Below, in pieces: positions 1 to 8,549 of a stretch of 64,000 bases of DNA. Source of the stretch: Kangiella geojedonensis (lineage in GTDB: Bacteria > Pseudomonadota > Gammaproteobacteria > Enterobacterales > Kangiellaceae). The DNA lies in the NCBI RefSeq assembly GCF_000981765.1, contig NZ_CP010975.1, forward strand, positions 682,001 through 746,000, given 5' to 3'. Numbering within the stretch: position 1 is the first letter of the stretch; each line of letters begins with the position of its first letter. Position numbers and translations under genes: made by a program. Below the pieces are notes generated by a model. That model was not told where the DNA came from. It worked only from the letters and a program-made list of their open reading frames with translations, and made no database searches.

Positions 1-1
1 C

Positions 2-1996
2 GGTTGGTTGGATGCTTTTTGGCAATTTAACCTCGATCTTAGTGTGGTCGTATTAACGGTTCTCATCGTCCGTTTTTTTATTCGTAAAACCACAAAAAGT
101 TATAACTCATACCTGCTTTGGCTAGCTATTCCGGTCGGTTTTTTACTGGCTAAAGTCGTTGCCTCAATTGACTTCACAAGCGCCAGTTCGAGCTACATTG
201 GCAATGCGGTTAGCGTTATGATTATGAAGCCAGTCGAAACGTTGCAAAATTATTGGTGGCTCGGCGCATTATGGCTGTCAGGAACCACTTTATTGCTCCT
301 TCGCTTGATTATCCAACATATTGAGTTACGTAAAGACTTAAGAAATATTCAGCGTCCCTTAGACGAAATGCCTGGCGCTGATATTTTTAAAGCCAGAAAC
401 TATCAAGTTATCGCGGTTGAACATAACGATATGTCTCCAGCCGTGTATGGTTTTATCAAGCCTAAAATCTATTTTCCTGTGCATGTTGCTAAGCAACTGT
501 CAGTCGAACAAATACAATTAATTATTGAGCATGAAGAACAACACATAAAACAAAAACACTTATGGTTAAATTTGCTGTGGGATGTGTTGGTGTGTGTCGG
601 TTGGTTTAATCCGTTGATATACATTGCTCGAAAAGATTTTCGTCATGACCAAGAGTTGTTCTGTGATTACCTAGTGCTGAATAAAACCAGTCAGTCACGA
701 ACCAAAGATTATGGTCATGCATTGCTTTCAACAGTTTCTGCCACTCACTCTGTAAGTTTACTTTGCTCATGGATGGTTTTTAACCAACTTGAGGAACGTA
801 TTATGAATATTACCAAACCCATTAACCGAAAAGGAAAGGCTGCATTAACGTTAGGCGCTGGCCTCGTACTTAGTTGTTGCGCTGTTTATGCCGCCAATAA
901 AGAGGTACATGAAAAGACAATCATCACTAGCGAAGATACGGTGCTCGAACTGCGCGATGATGATGGCATGACGTATATCCAAGAAAACGATAATTTTTAT
1001 ATTGAACAAGATGGCCAGCGTCGTGAGATGACTGAAGCTGAACGTGTGGCTTTTGAGCGTAAGCATGAAGAAGCCATGAAAGAGCTAGAGCTATCAGAGC
1101 AAGAGTTAATTCTAATAGAAAAAGAAATTGAAGACGCTCATCAGGAGTTGGAACTGCATACTGAGGAAATTGAGTTAGCCCAAAAAGAAATCGAGCATGC
1201 TCATGAAGCTATTGCTGAAGCCCAAAGAGAAATTGAGCTGGAGTTCGAAAAAGGCCAGCTGTCAAAAGAGCAAATGCAGGAGATTCGTGAAAGTCTTCAG
1301 CAAGCTAAAGAGCAGATGAGAAAAGATAAAGTTCTCATTAAAGTCGATATGGAGAAAGCTAAAGAAGGCTTGAGGAAAGCTAAAGTTGAAATCAGGGAAA
1401 AACGTTTAAACAAGCAATATCGCACGCCGAACAGTGATGGCCATCGAGTTATTACCGTAGACGAGAACCTAGTGAAAAATAGCAAAGGACATAACAGTCA
1501 CGTTATCAAGTTAGTTGATGACAGTGGAAAGGTTTATCTAAAAAGGGATGGTGACTATCGCATTAAAGTTGATGGTGAAGAAAGAGATATGACTTCTGAG
1601 GAAAGGGCTTACTTTGATGAAAAAGTTGAAGCAATTCCAGCACCGCCGAAGCCACCTAAACCTGGCGCTGCAAAACGAGTATACAAAAAAGTATCTGCAG
1701 CAGGGCCAAAACCGCCTAAGCCACCGAAGGGTGCTAAAAGCCCGCTAGAGCCATTGCATCAGCCAAGCCCTAATTACCCACAGGCAGCGGTAGAGCAAAA
1801 CATTGAAGGCTATGTGAACTTAACGTTTGATATCAATAACAATGGAGAGGCGACTAATATCCGTGTGGTTGATGCTAGTAATAGCGGACTCTTTAATAAG
1901 AGTGCGATTGATGCTGTAAAACAGTGGAAGTTTGCTGAAAAAGATTATGGTAAAAAAAGTATGAATTATAAGATGAAATTTGCTCTAGATTCTTAA
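2..1996 (+). CDS. M56 (BlaR1-like) membrane metallopeptidase with C-terminal TonB-type domain, 5' partial
   Basis: The reading frame is open to the window edge; the first possible start is a TTG at 8, and the codons before it (G-W-L) read on, so the true start is probably a few residues upstream. Residue numbers count from that TTG. Hydrophobic segments lie near 10-25, 38-52 and 82-100. The zinc motif HEEQH (175-179), followed by NPL and a DQELFCD segment (214-220), is the M56/BlaR1 peptidase signature. A further membrane segment (279-296) should place the remainder in the periplasm. That remainder holds a Glu/Lys-rich coiled coil (about 352-466), Pro-Lys-rich linkers (545-577) and a TonB C-terminal fold (578-662). 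A motif of about 37 residues occurs on both sides of the coiled coil (317-353 and 504-540). The family senses envelope or antibiotic stress, usually beside a BlaI repressor, which would lie outside this window. Family assignment is firm; the signal is unknown. Confidence 0.85.
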   Translation, partial: GWLDAFWQFNLDLSVVVLTVLIVRFFIRKTTKSYNSYLLWLAIPVGFLLAKVVASIDFTSASSSYIGNAVSVMIMKPVETLQNYWWLGALWLSGTTLLLLRLIIQHIELRKDLRNIQRPLDEMPGADIFKARNYQVIAVEHNDMSPAVYGFIKPKIYFPVHVAKQLSVEQIQLIIEHEEQHIKQKHLWLNLLWDVLVCVGWFNPLIYIARKDFRHDQELFCDYLVLNKTSQSRTKDYGHALLSTVSATHSVSLLCSWMVFNQLEERIMNITKPINRKGKAALTLGAGLVLSCCAVYAANKEVHEKTIITSEDTVLELRDDDGMTYIQENDNFYIEQDGQRREMTEAERVAFERKHEEAMKELELSEQELILIEKEIEDAHQELELHTEEIELAQKEIEHAHEAIAEAQREIELEFEKGQLSKEQMQEIRESLQQAKEQMRKDKVLIKVDMEKAKEGLRKAKVEIREKRLNKQYRTPNSDGHRVITVDENLVKNSKGHNSHVIKLVDDSGKVYLKRDGDYRIKVDGEERDMTSEERAYFDEKVEAIPAPPKPPKPGAAKRVYKKVSAAGPKPPKPPKGAKSPLEPLHQPSPNYPQAAVEQNIEGYVNLTFDINNNGEATNIRVVDASNSGLFNKSAIDAVKQWKFAEKDYGKKSMNYKMKFALDS

Positions 1997-2012
1997 AGCT
2001 TACAAAAGCTGT

Positions 2013-2052
2013 AAAAAAGCCCGCCCAACGGTAACGTGAGGCGGGCTTTTTT
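2013..2052. terminator. Bidirectional intrinsic terminator
   Basis: An A-tract and GCCCGCC arm is followed after a 14-base loop by GGCGGGC and a T-tract. It sits between the converging M56 peptidase gene and astB and can serve both. Confidence 0.9.
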
Positions 2053-2063
2053 AGTTATCGAAA

Positions 2064-3425
2064 CTAATCAAGCTGGAACGGGTAAACCGACCCCAGATTT
2101 AGGATCTGTGTTAATTCATCAAGCGCGGTGCGCGACTCGGTTAACAAATTAGGATCGGCTAAATCATCTTCTTCCAACGTTTCGCGATAATGCTTATCAA
2201 CCCATGTATTCAGTTCCGCGAACAAGTCGTCAGACATTAAGACATTTTGATTCATGGCGCTAATTTCATCGTCGTTTAGCACTACGCGCTGGCGTAAGCA
2301 TGCTGGCCCGCCGCCATTTTGCATTGATTGCTTCACATCAAAGATTTTGACTTCTTTGATCGGCGTATCTTGTTCAACTAACCAATCAAGATACTCTTTC
2401 ACGGATGGCGTTGTTTCACACTCACCTGGTGCGATAATGATCATATCGCCATTATCCATCGTAACTAACTGGCTATTGAATAAGTAAGACTTAACAGCGT
2501 CTTCTACTGGAACGTCATTCGCGCCGACTTCGACTACATGGAACTCTTCGCCATCAAACGCTTGTTCTAGATCGGTATAAACCTGCATTTGATTTAAGAA
2601 CGCTTTTTGGTGAGCGAATAACACATTGCCGTTGCCCACGGCGATGACGTCATTGTGGAATACACCTTTATCGATGACATGAGGATTCTGCTGAGCAAAA
2701 ACCGTATTGTCCATGTCTAGCTGGTGTAAACGAGAGACCGCTTGCGAGGCTTCAAAGCTTTGACGTGCTGGGTACTTGTGTGGCGCTGGTTTGCTAGAGT
2801 CGAAGGCATGCTTGCCATACACAAAGAAGTGTAAGCCTTTCTTGCCATAACCTTTGTCAGCATTAATATCCACGAAGCGTGTATGGTTAGCAGCACCTTC
2901 GTCACCAAAATGATCGCCCATCGGCAAAGCAGGGTGGTGCGCAAAGTGCTTGTCATCTTTGAACATCGCTTGCAAGATTCGGCCCGTGGTGGCGTGTTCT
3001 ATCGAGCGGTGAAACTTATTGGCTAAATTAGCAGGCGTAAAGTGCGCTTTTCCGTCGCCTGTGTCGCTTGATGGCGCCATAGTACAAGCGTTGGCAGTCC
3101 ACATGCTTGATGCAGAACTGCACGCTGCTAATACTTTTGGAGCTTGCTTTGAGGCTTTGATGATGACTTGAGCGTCGCTTCCGGTGAAGCCTAGCTTACG
3201 CAATGTGTGTACGTCAGGGCGCTCCATAGGCGCTAATACGCCTTGCTTTAAGCCCATATCGTGCAATGCTTTCATCTTCGCCAGGCCTTGCTTCGCCGCT
3301 TCTTTAGGCTTAGCGACTAGGTTTGCGTTAGACGTTGACGCGACATTGCCGTGCGATAATCCTGCATAGTTATGCGTTGGGCCGACGAGGCCATCAAAAT
3401 TAAACTCAAAAGCTTTTTTGCTCAT
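2064..3425 (-). CDS. astB: N-succinylarginine dihydrolase AstB
   Basis: Second enzyme of the AST pathway: N2-succinylarginine is hydrolysed to N2-succinylornithine, CO2 and two NH3. At 453 residues it is close to E. coli AstB (447). The N-terminus ([17 protein letters not shown]) is diagnostic, and the expected catalytic triad appears in order: Glu176 in GDEGAANH, His257 in VFHNDV and Cys376 in GGPACLRQR. It is the last gene of astA-astD-astB on the minus strand; its ATG directly follows the astD stop codon with no spacer, so translation is probably coupled. Cytoplasmic. No oddities seen. Confidence 0.97.
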   Translation of the reverse strand: MSKKAFEFNFDGLVGPTHNYAGLSHGNVASTSNANLVAKPKEAAKQGLAKMKALHDMGLKQGVLAPMERPDVHTLRKLGFTGSDAQVIIKASKQAPKVLAACSSASSMWTANACTMAPSSDTGDGKAHFTPANLANKFHRSIEHATTGRILQAMFKDDKHFAHHPALPMGDHFGDEGAANHTRFVDINADKGYGKKGLHFFVYGKHAFDSSKPAPHKYPARQSFEASQAVSRLHQLDMDNTVFAQQNPHVIDKGVFHNDVIAVGNGNVLFAHQKAFLNQMQVYTDLEQAFDGEEFHVVEVGANDVPVEDAVKSYLFNSQLVTMDNGDMIIIAPGECETTPSVKEYLDWLVEQDTPIKEVKIFDVKQSMQNGGGPACLRQRVVLNDDEISAMNQNVLMSDDLFAELNTWVDKHYRETLEEDDLADPNLLTESRTALDELTQILNLGSVYPFQLD

Positions 3426-4892
3426 TTACAGTTTTACCCCTGGTGTTAGGTTTTCAGGTAAAGAACAGGCATTGTTCTCAATCGATGCAACCGGGTACGC
3501 ACAGTAGTCTGCTGCGTAATAAGCACTTGGCTTATGGTTGCCTGAATTACCTACCCCACCAAACGGTGCTGTGCCTGCGGCACCGGTCGTTTGGTTGTTC
3601 CAGTTGACGATTCCCGCGCGAATTTTGGTATAGAATTCGTCGAATTGGGCTCTGTCATCACTTAATAAACCTGCTGATAAACCAAAGCGCGTATTATTGC
3701 CTTCAACAATCGCATCTTCGAATTTTTCATAACGAATAACTTGTAGCAGTGGACCAAAGTACTCTTCGTCTTCTAGCTCAACATCGCTGACGTCCAAGAT
3801 AGCAGGGTTGACGAAACCTGTACCTTTTTCGAGATGTTCCATTTTGATTAATGCTTTTGCGCCTTTAGCCAGTAGCTTGTCTTGCGCAGCTAGCAAATCG
3901 AGTGCTGCCTTTTCTGACACAACAGGGCCAATAAACGGCTGATCATCATCGTTGTAATGGCTGACGCGGATATTTGCAGTAGCTTCCGTTAACTTCTCTA
4001 AGAAGATATCACCTTCTTTAGTCTTTGGAACAAACAAGCGTCTCGCACAGGTACAGCGCTGTCCTGCTGAAATAAACGCAGACTGAATAGTGTGGTAAAC
4101 CGCGCCATTAACATCCTTAATGTCGCCAACGATAAGTGGATTATTACCGCCCATCTCTAGCGCTAATACTTTGCCAGGCTCGCCACCAAGTTGAGAGTGT
4201 AGAATTTTACCGACCGTTTCACTGCCGGTGAATAAAATACCATCCACTTGCGGTTGCTGTGCCAAAGCGATGCCGGTTTCAACTTCACCTTGAACCAAGT
4301 TAATCACGCCTTCAGGTAAACCAGCAGCTTCCCATAAGCGGATTGTTAATTCAGCGGTTGCAGGAGTCAGTTCACTCGGTTTGAAAACGATGGTGTTACC
4401 TGCGATTAGCGCAGGAACAATGTGACCGTTCGGTAAGTGAGCAGGGAAGTTATAAGGGCCGAATACCGCTAAAACGCCGTGAGGCTTGTGGCGGATTGCC
4501 GTTTGACCTGAAGCTGTTTCGGTTTCTTTAACGCCAGTACGCTCGTGGTAGGCTTTAATTGAAATATCAATTTTCCCCGCCATGGCGCCTGCTTCGGTTA
4601 AGGTTTCCCAGAACGGTTTACCGGTTTCTTGAGAAATGATTTCTGCGATTTTTTCTTTATTGTCTCTTACCAGGCTTTCGAATTTTTTGATAACCTCAAT
4701 GCGTTCATCAAGCGTCTTTTGACTCCATTCCCAACCCGCTTTTTGCGCGGCCATGATGGCGTCGCTAACTTGGTCTGGCGTGGCGCTGTTGGATTCCCAC
4801 ACAGTGCTGCCATCGGCTGGGTTAATGGATTTGAATGACGTGCCTTCGCCAGCAAGCCATTGATTATTAATGAATAAGTTTTTGTGCAACAT
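3426..4892 (-). CDS. astD: N-succinylglutamate 5-semialdehyde dehydrogenase AstD
   Basis: Fourth AST-pathway enzyme, NAD-dependent oxidation of succinylglutamate semialdehyde to N-succinylglutamate. The 488 residues cover a full aldehyde dehydrogenase: oxyanion Asn148 in PYNFPAHLPNGH, general base Glu246 in LEMGGNNPL and nucleophile Cys280 in AGQRCTCARR, the last pattern typical of AstD. It lies 14 bp after astA and abuts astB, so the three are one transcript. Substrate assignment rests on both sequence and operon context. Confidence 0.96.
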   Translation of the reverse strand: MLHKNLFINNQWLAGEGTSFKSINPADGSTVWESNSATPDQVSDAIMAAQKAGWEWSQKTLDERIEVIKKFESLVRDNKEKIAEIISQETGKPFWETLTEAGAMAGKIDISIKAYHERTGVKETETASGQTAIRHKPHGVLAVFGPYNFPAHLPNGHIVPALIAGNTIVFKPSELTPATAELTIRLWEAAGLPEGVINLVQGEVETGIALAQQPQVDGILFTGSETVGKILHSQLGGEPGKVLALEMGGNNPLIVGDIKDVNGAVYHTIQSAFISAGQRCTCARRLFVPKTKEGDIFLEKLTEATANIRVSHYNDDDQPFIGPVVSEKAALDLLAAQDKLLAKGAKALIKMEHLEKGTGFVNPAILDVSDVELEDEEYFGPLLQVIRYEKFEDAIVEGNNTRFGLSAGLLSDDRAQFDEFYTKIRAGIVNWNNQTTGAAGTAPFGGVGNSGNHKPSAYYAADYCAYPVASIENNACSLPENLTPGVKL

Positions 4893-4906
4893 ATATAAAC
4901 CTGAAT

Positions 4907-5956
4907 TTATTGAGTTTTTTTCGAGCCCGAAGGTCTGAATTTATTAAACAGTGGAACGGCTCTGACCGTATCACCAGCCTGTAATCCAAGCGAATCAATG
5001 GATGATTGCGGGATGGTTAATTGATCACCTTCAAGGCGACTCTGGGCGATGACGCATCGGTAATCTTTTAATTTACGATTGCTAATCATGATTGGCAAGG
5101 TATTGCCGCTAACTTCTCCAGCCACGAGCTCGACAATGTGACTATTGGCTATAGTTCTGATGGCATTTCGCTGAACTTCAACCGTTGGGCCGCCATCAAA
5201 TACGTCAACGTAGTTTTGATGTGTAAAGCCTTCTTTCTTTAATAATGATAATGCTGGAGCCGTATCAGCATGCACGCGACCGATAACAGCGCGAGCTTCC
5301 TCAGGCAGCATGTCCACATAAATAGGGTGTTTTGGCATCAGTTCAGAAATAAAGGTATTGCTTCCTAAGCCTCGAACGGCGTCTGCTTTTGAAAAGTCCA
5401 TTTTAAAGAAGCGCTTACCTAGAGCCTCCCAAAATGGTGAGTAGCCGTTGTCGTCAGAATAGCCACGCATTTCAGCGATAACTTTCTCCGAAAAGCGCTC
5501 AGGGTGATCAGCGAGGAATAAAAAGCGAGACTTAGACAATAAATGACCGTTAGTACCGCCACGATGTCCTTCGGCTAAAAATAAGGTCGCAATCTCGGTA
5601 GCGCCTGTGTAGTCGTTACCCAATATAAGAACTTGGTGTGGGTTATAAACGCCCAGATCTGGGCTAGCACTGACTTGAGTACTTAATTTATAACTAAAGA
5701 ATGCATCATCCATTCCAACCGCGGCTACTAAAGCGCAAGTTCCGATAACTTTGCTTTCTTCGCTATCTTCAAGCACAAAGAAATAACACTCCGATCCCGG
5801 CTGTTTTATCTCTTGAGACAGTGCTTCTTGTGAGTTATCGATTCTATTCGAGATCGTTTCAGGGTTGTTGGGCAAGGTTGTCAAACCAGTCCCAGCGCTG
5901 GCGGCTAACTCTAAAATATCTTCTAAATCAGTGCTTTGTGCAGGGCGAATTACCAT
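4907..5956 (-). CDS. astA: Arginine N-succinyltransferase AstA
   Basis: First AST-pathway step: succinyl-CoA plus L-arginine gives N2-succinylarginine. The 349-residue length and N-terminus (MVIRPAQSTDLEDILELA, GTGLTTLP) are those of AstA in the GNAT-like superfamily; family blocks such as NDYTGATEIATLFL, GGTNGHLLSKSRF and FDGGPTVE are present. Only one subunit gene is seen, not the paired aruF/aruG of pseudomonads. First gene of the minus-strand astADB unit, divergent from astC across 233 bp. Cytoplasmic. Confidence 0.95.
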   Translation of the reverse strand: MVIRPAQSTDLEDILELAASAGTGLTTLPNNPETISNRIDNSQEALSQEIKQPGSECYFFVLEDSEESKVIGTCALVAAVGMDDAFFSYKLSTQVSASPDLGVYNPHQVLILGNDYTGATEIATLFLAEGHRGGTNGHLLSKSRFLFLADHPERFSEKVIAEMRGYSDDNGYSPFWEALGKRFFKMDFSKADAVRGLGSNTFISELMPKHPIYVDMLPEEARAVIGRVHADTAPALSLLKKEGFTHQNYVDVFDGGPTVEVQRNAIRTIANSHIVELVAGEVSGNTLPIMISNRKLKDYRCVIAQSRLEGDQLTIPQSSIDSLGLQAGDTVRAVPLFNKFRPSGSKKTQ

Positions 5957-6189
5957 AACTATGCGACCTAAGTCCTTAATTTTGTACTATGCAATATTAG
6001 TATTTGAAAGCTAGGGAAGAGGATGATAGACAAAAGTTTCCCTGAGTAAAAGCGCTATTCTGAAGTAAAAAGTAGTATTTTTCCAGCGAAGGCTGGAATT
6101 TTGACTTGAAAACAGGGATCATGTCCGGCTAATCTTTGATGAATATGTAACGCTGAGATCGTCAGCTTAGACAAAATTAAGGTGTTTTT
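5957..6189. promoter_or_regulatory. astA/astC divergent control region
   Basis: A 233-bp spacer between two divergent transcription units of one pathway, so it must hold both promoters. I see no convincing pair of ArgR boxes by eye; an isolated TGAATAT near 6139 is the closest. The spacer includes the palindrome annotated at 6081-6098. An AAGGTG ribosome-binding site precedes the astC ATG. Confidence 0.6.
6081..6098. repeat. Palindrome TTCCAGC-GAAG-GCTGGAA
   Basis: A perfect 7-bp inverted repeat with a 4-base loop inside the astA-astC spacer. The sequence resembles REP-type palindromes that recur between genes in many gammaproteobacteria. It could also be an operator. No second copy was found in this window. 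Confidence 0.5.
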
Positions 6190-7398
6190 ATGTCCGATAG
6201 TTATACTAGAGCGACCTTCGATGAGGTCATGGTTCCAAATTATAATCCATCAGAAATCCTGCCAGAACGCGGCGAAGGTTCACGAGTATGGGATCAGAAT
6301 GGAAACGAGTATGTCGACTTCGCTGGTGGTATTGCGGTTAGCATTCTTGGCCATAACCACCCAGGCATGGTTAAAGCACTTAAAGACCAAGCTGATAAAA
6401 TCTGGCACCTAAGTAACGTATTCACGAATAAGCCGGCGTTAGAACTTGCGGACAAGTTAACCGAAGCGACATTTGCTGATAAAGTATTTTTCGCCAACTC
6501 TGGTGGTGAAGCGAACGAAGCAGCGTTTAAACTAGCGCGTCGTTATGCTCACGACAACTTCGGTCCTGAGAAAAGTGAGATCCTTTCTTTCTCTAAATCT
6601 TTCCACGGTCGTACATTATTTACGGTTTGTGTGGGTGGTCAGCCTAAATATACTGAAGGCTTTGAACCTCTTCCTGGCGGCATTCTGCATACTGAATATA
6701 ACAACATTGAAGCGTTCAAAGAGTTAATCTCTGACAAGACGTGCGCGGTTGTTATGGAGCCGATTCAAGGTGAGGGCGGTATTATTCCTGCCGATCCAGA
6801 GTTCGTGAAGCAGGTTCGTGAATTGTGTGACAAGCACAACGCACTATTAGTCTTCGACGAAGTTCAAACTGGCTTCGGTCGTACGGGTGACTTGTATGCC
6901 TATATGGGTATGGGCGTTACGCCGGACATCTTAACTACGGCTAAATCTATGGGTGGTGGCTTCCCAATTGGTGCTATGTTAACGACGACTAAGATCGCAG
7001 CAAGTTTAGTTCCAGGTACGCACGGCAGTACTTATGGCGGTAACCCACTGGGTTGTGCCGTGTCGCTAGCGGTACTAGACGCGATCAACACGCCTGAAAT
7101 GATGACTGCAGTCAAAGAGAAAAGTGCAAAGATCCAAAGTGGTCTAGAAGCTATCGGTGAGAAGTATGGTGTATTCTCTGGCGTTCGCGGCAAAGGTATG
7201 TTACTAGGTGCTGTATTGTCTGATGAGTGGAAAGGGAAAGCGCGTAAATTCCTAGAAGCGGGTTGGGCGAATGGCGTTATGTGTCTAGTAGCTGGCGCTG
7301 ACGTTGTACGTTTTGCACCGGCTGCAACGATTACTGAAGCAGACATTGAAGAAGGTTTAGCTCGTTTCGATAAAGCAATTTCGGAATTAGTGAGCTAG
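6190..7398 (+). CDS. astC: Acetylornithine/succinylornithine aminotransferase AstC/ArgD
   Basis: PLP-dependent class III aminotransferase of 402 residues. It shows [15 protein letters not shown] (phosphate cup), [11 protein letters not shown] with PLP-pairing Asp223, and the Schiff-base lysine Lys252 in [15 protein letters not shown]. In the AST pathway it converts succinylornithine and 2-oxoglutarate to succinylglutamate semialdehyde and glutamate; the same fold serves arginine synthesis as ArgD, and many gammaproteobacteria use one enzyme for both. Divergence from astADB favours the catabolic role. Start ATG 6190 has an AAGGTG site five bases upstream. A strong terminator follows at 7419. 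Confidence 0.93.
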   Translation: MSDSYTRATFDEVMVPNYNPSEILPERGEGSRVWDQNGNEYVDFAGGIAVSILGHNHPGMVKALKDQADKIWHLSNVFTNKPALELADKLTEATFADKVFFANSGGEANEAAFKLARRYAHDNFGPEKSEILSFSKSFHGRTLFTVCVGGQPKYTEGFEPLPGGILHTEYNNIEAFKELISDKTCAVVMEPIQGEGGIIPADPEFVKQVRELCDKHNALLVFDEVQTGFGRTGDLYAYMGMGVTPDILTTAKSMGGGFPIGAMLTTTKIAASLVPGTHGSTYGGNPLGCAVSLAVLDAINTPEMMTAVKEKSAKIQSGLEAIGEKYGVFSGVRGKGMLLGAVLSDEWKGKARKFLEAGWANGVMCLVAGADVVRFAPAATITEADIEEGLARFDKAISELVS

Positions 7399-7418
7399 TT
7401 TTAAGTCAAAACTGCATG

Positions 7419-7447
7419 AAAAAGGCTCCTTTTTGGAGCCTTTTTTT
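7419..7447 (+). terminator. Intrinsic terminator after astC
   Basis: AAAAAGGCTCC, five-base loop, GGAGCC and a seven-T run, 20 bp after the astC stop codon. Confidence 0.92.
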
Positions 7448-7495
7448 GTTCCTAAATACAAAATTTCAATGCATATTTGCCCAGTGTGTAATTAC

Positions 7496-7509
7496 TTGAT
7501 CTAGTTCAA
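7496..7509. promoter_or_regulatory. Possible FNR/Anr-type site upstream of ompW
   Basis: TTGAT-CTAG-TTCAA differs from the FNR consensus TTGAT-N4-ATCAA at a single base. Its centre lies about 68 bp before the ompW start. OmpW expression is FNR-dependent in enteric bacteria, which makes the match plausible. No strong -10 box could be fixed at the ideal distance. Confidence 0.4.
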
Positions 7510-7529
7510 CTTTTTAGACTTTAAAGCTA

Positions 7530-7558
7530 TTTATTGTTAACGGGATTTTAACAATAAA
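7530..7558 (+). promoter_or_regulatory. 5'-UTR hairpin before ompW
   Basis: A perfect 10-bp inverted repeat (TTTATTGTTA / TAACAATAAA, 9-base loop) ends just before the AGGAA ribosome-binding site. It could be a transcript-stabilising or translation-gating stem, or an operator. It lacks a GC-rich stem and is unlikely to be a terminator. Confidence 0.45.
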
Positions 7559-7570
7559 AGGAACGCAATA

Positions 7571-8245
7571 ATGATTAAATCTTTACACACTCTCACTGTA
7601 GCTACTGCTGGAATGTTCATTTCTTTGGGGGCAATGGAATTACTGGCTCATGAAGAAGGCGACTTTATTCTAAGAGTCGGAGCCGCTCATGTAAGCCCGA
7701 ACGATGATAGTTCCAACGTGCTAGGAACCGATGATGGCGTTACTGTCGATTCATCGACGGGGTTAGGCTTTAGTGGTACCTGGATGTTGAGCGACCGCTG
7801 GGGTTTTGAAGTGCTCGCTGCTTTGCCATTCGAGCATGATGTTGAGGGAACGGGAAGTTTATCGGGATTACCAATTGGTACCGTAAAACATTTGCCGCCA
7901 ACAGTCTCGTTTCAGTATTACCCTGATGTCGATGGCGATATCTTTAATCCGTATTTTGGCTTAGGCGTTAACTACACCTTGTTCCTAGACGAGGAGGCAT
8001 CTCCAGAGTTAAAAACAGCCTTAGGCTCGGATGATGTAGAGTTATCACTGGATAACTCGGTGGGCTTAGCGGCGCAAGTTGGAGCTGATTGGAAGGTAGG
8101 CGACAACTGGTTTATTAATGCAGGCGTTTGGTATGTGGACATTGATACTGAAGCGGATGTGATCGTTAATGGGGCGACAGCGACTACGGTAGATGTCCAG
8201 ATTGATCCGTGGGTGGCGATGTTAGGGTTTGCTTGGAGTTTTTAA
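7571..8245 (+). CDS. ompW: OmpW-family outer membrane protein
   Basis: An 8-stranded beta-barrel of the OmpW family that forms a small hydrophobic channel in the outer membrane. The 224 residues start with a signal peptide (hydrophobic core about 8-25, mature start near AHEEG). Family blocks are present: GDFILRVGAAHVSPND after the signal, WGFEVLAALPFEHD, HLPPTVSFQYYP, NPYFGLGVNYT and a C-terminal ...MLGFAWSF ending in the aromatic residue needed for outer-membrane insertion. Monocistronic, preceded by the astC terminator and a possible FNR box with a UTR hairpin. The exact transported compound is unknown. Confidence 0.92.
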   Translation: MIKSLHTLTVATAGMFISLGAMELLAHEEGDFILRVGAAHVSPNDDSSNVLGTDDGVTVDSSTGLGFSGTWMLSDRWGFEVLAALPFEHDVEGTGSLSGLPIGTVKHLPPTVSFQYYPDVDGDIFNPYFGLGVNYTLFLDEEASPELKTALGSDDVELSLDNSVGLAAQVGADWKVGDNWFINAGVWYVDIDTEADVIVNGATATTVDVQIDPWVAMLGFAWSF

Positions 8246-8549
8246 TCTTTTATTCATTTTGAGTGATGATTTCGCTCTTGCAGCGAGTTACTTTCTCTTG
8301 TGCGTGCAAGAGAAAGTAACCAAAGAGAAGCACGCCCCAATATTGAGGTCATGCAGGCATGACTGCTTTCGCTATCGCAAAATACTTAACGCAGCAGAGT
8401 TTACAGCACATCCTTATACTGAAAACTCTTAGCAAAATCGTCCTAATTTTGCTTGCTATATTTTGTGAATAGCTCAGCTCAATCTAAGGGGATTTTGGTG
8501 CTAAACCTTTAGTTCCAGACATCCCGTTATCTTTATAGTAGTGATAGAT
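8246..8549. other. Non-coding spacer with hairpin repeat
   Basis: 304 bp between ompW and tesA with no credible gene. It holds the dispersed repeat at 8281-8338 and two small inverted repeats (TCATGC/GCATGA at about 8349-8362; AGCAAAAT/ATTTTGCT at 8431-8453). A 67-codon frame across it is a by-product of the repeat. Confidence 0.7.
8281..8338 (+). repeat. Dispersed hairpin repeat family A, copy 1
   Basis: CAGCGA is followed by a perfect 14-bp inverted repeat (GTTACTTTCTCTTG at 8287-8300 and its complement at 8307-8320) with a 6-base loop, then CAAAGAGAAGC. The same stem, both flanks and the loop length recur in reverse at 40889-40945, while the loop sequence differs. Conserved stem with variable loop indicates a mobile or recombining non-coding repeat. 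Confidence 0.85.

Noticed and set aside
8229-8432. 67-codon frame after ompW
   Set aside because: It overlaps the ompW end and runs through the hairpin repeat; the only similarity is to the repeat-derived frame at 40740-40928.
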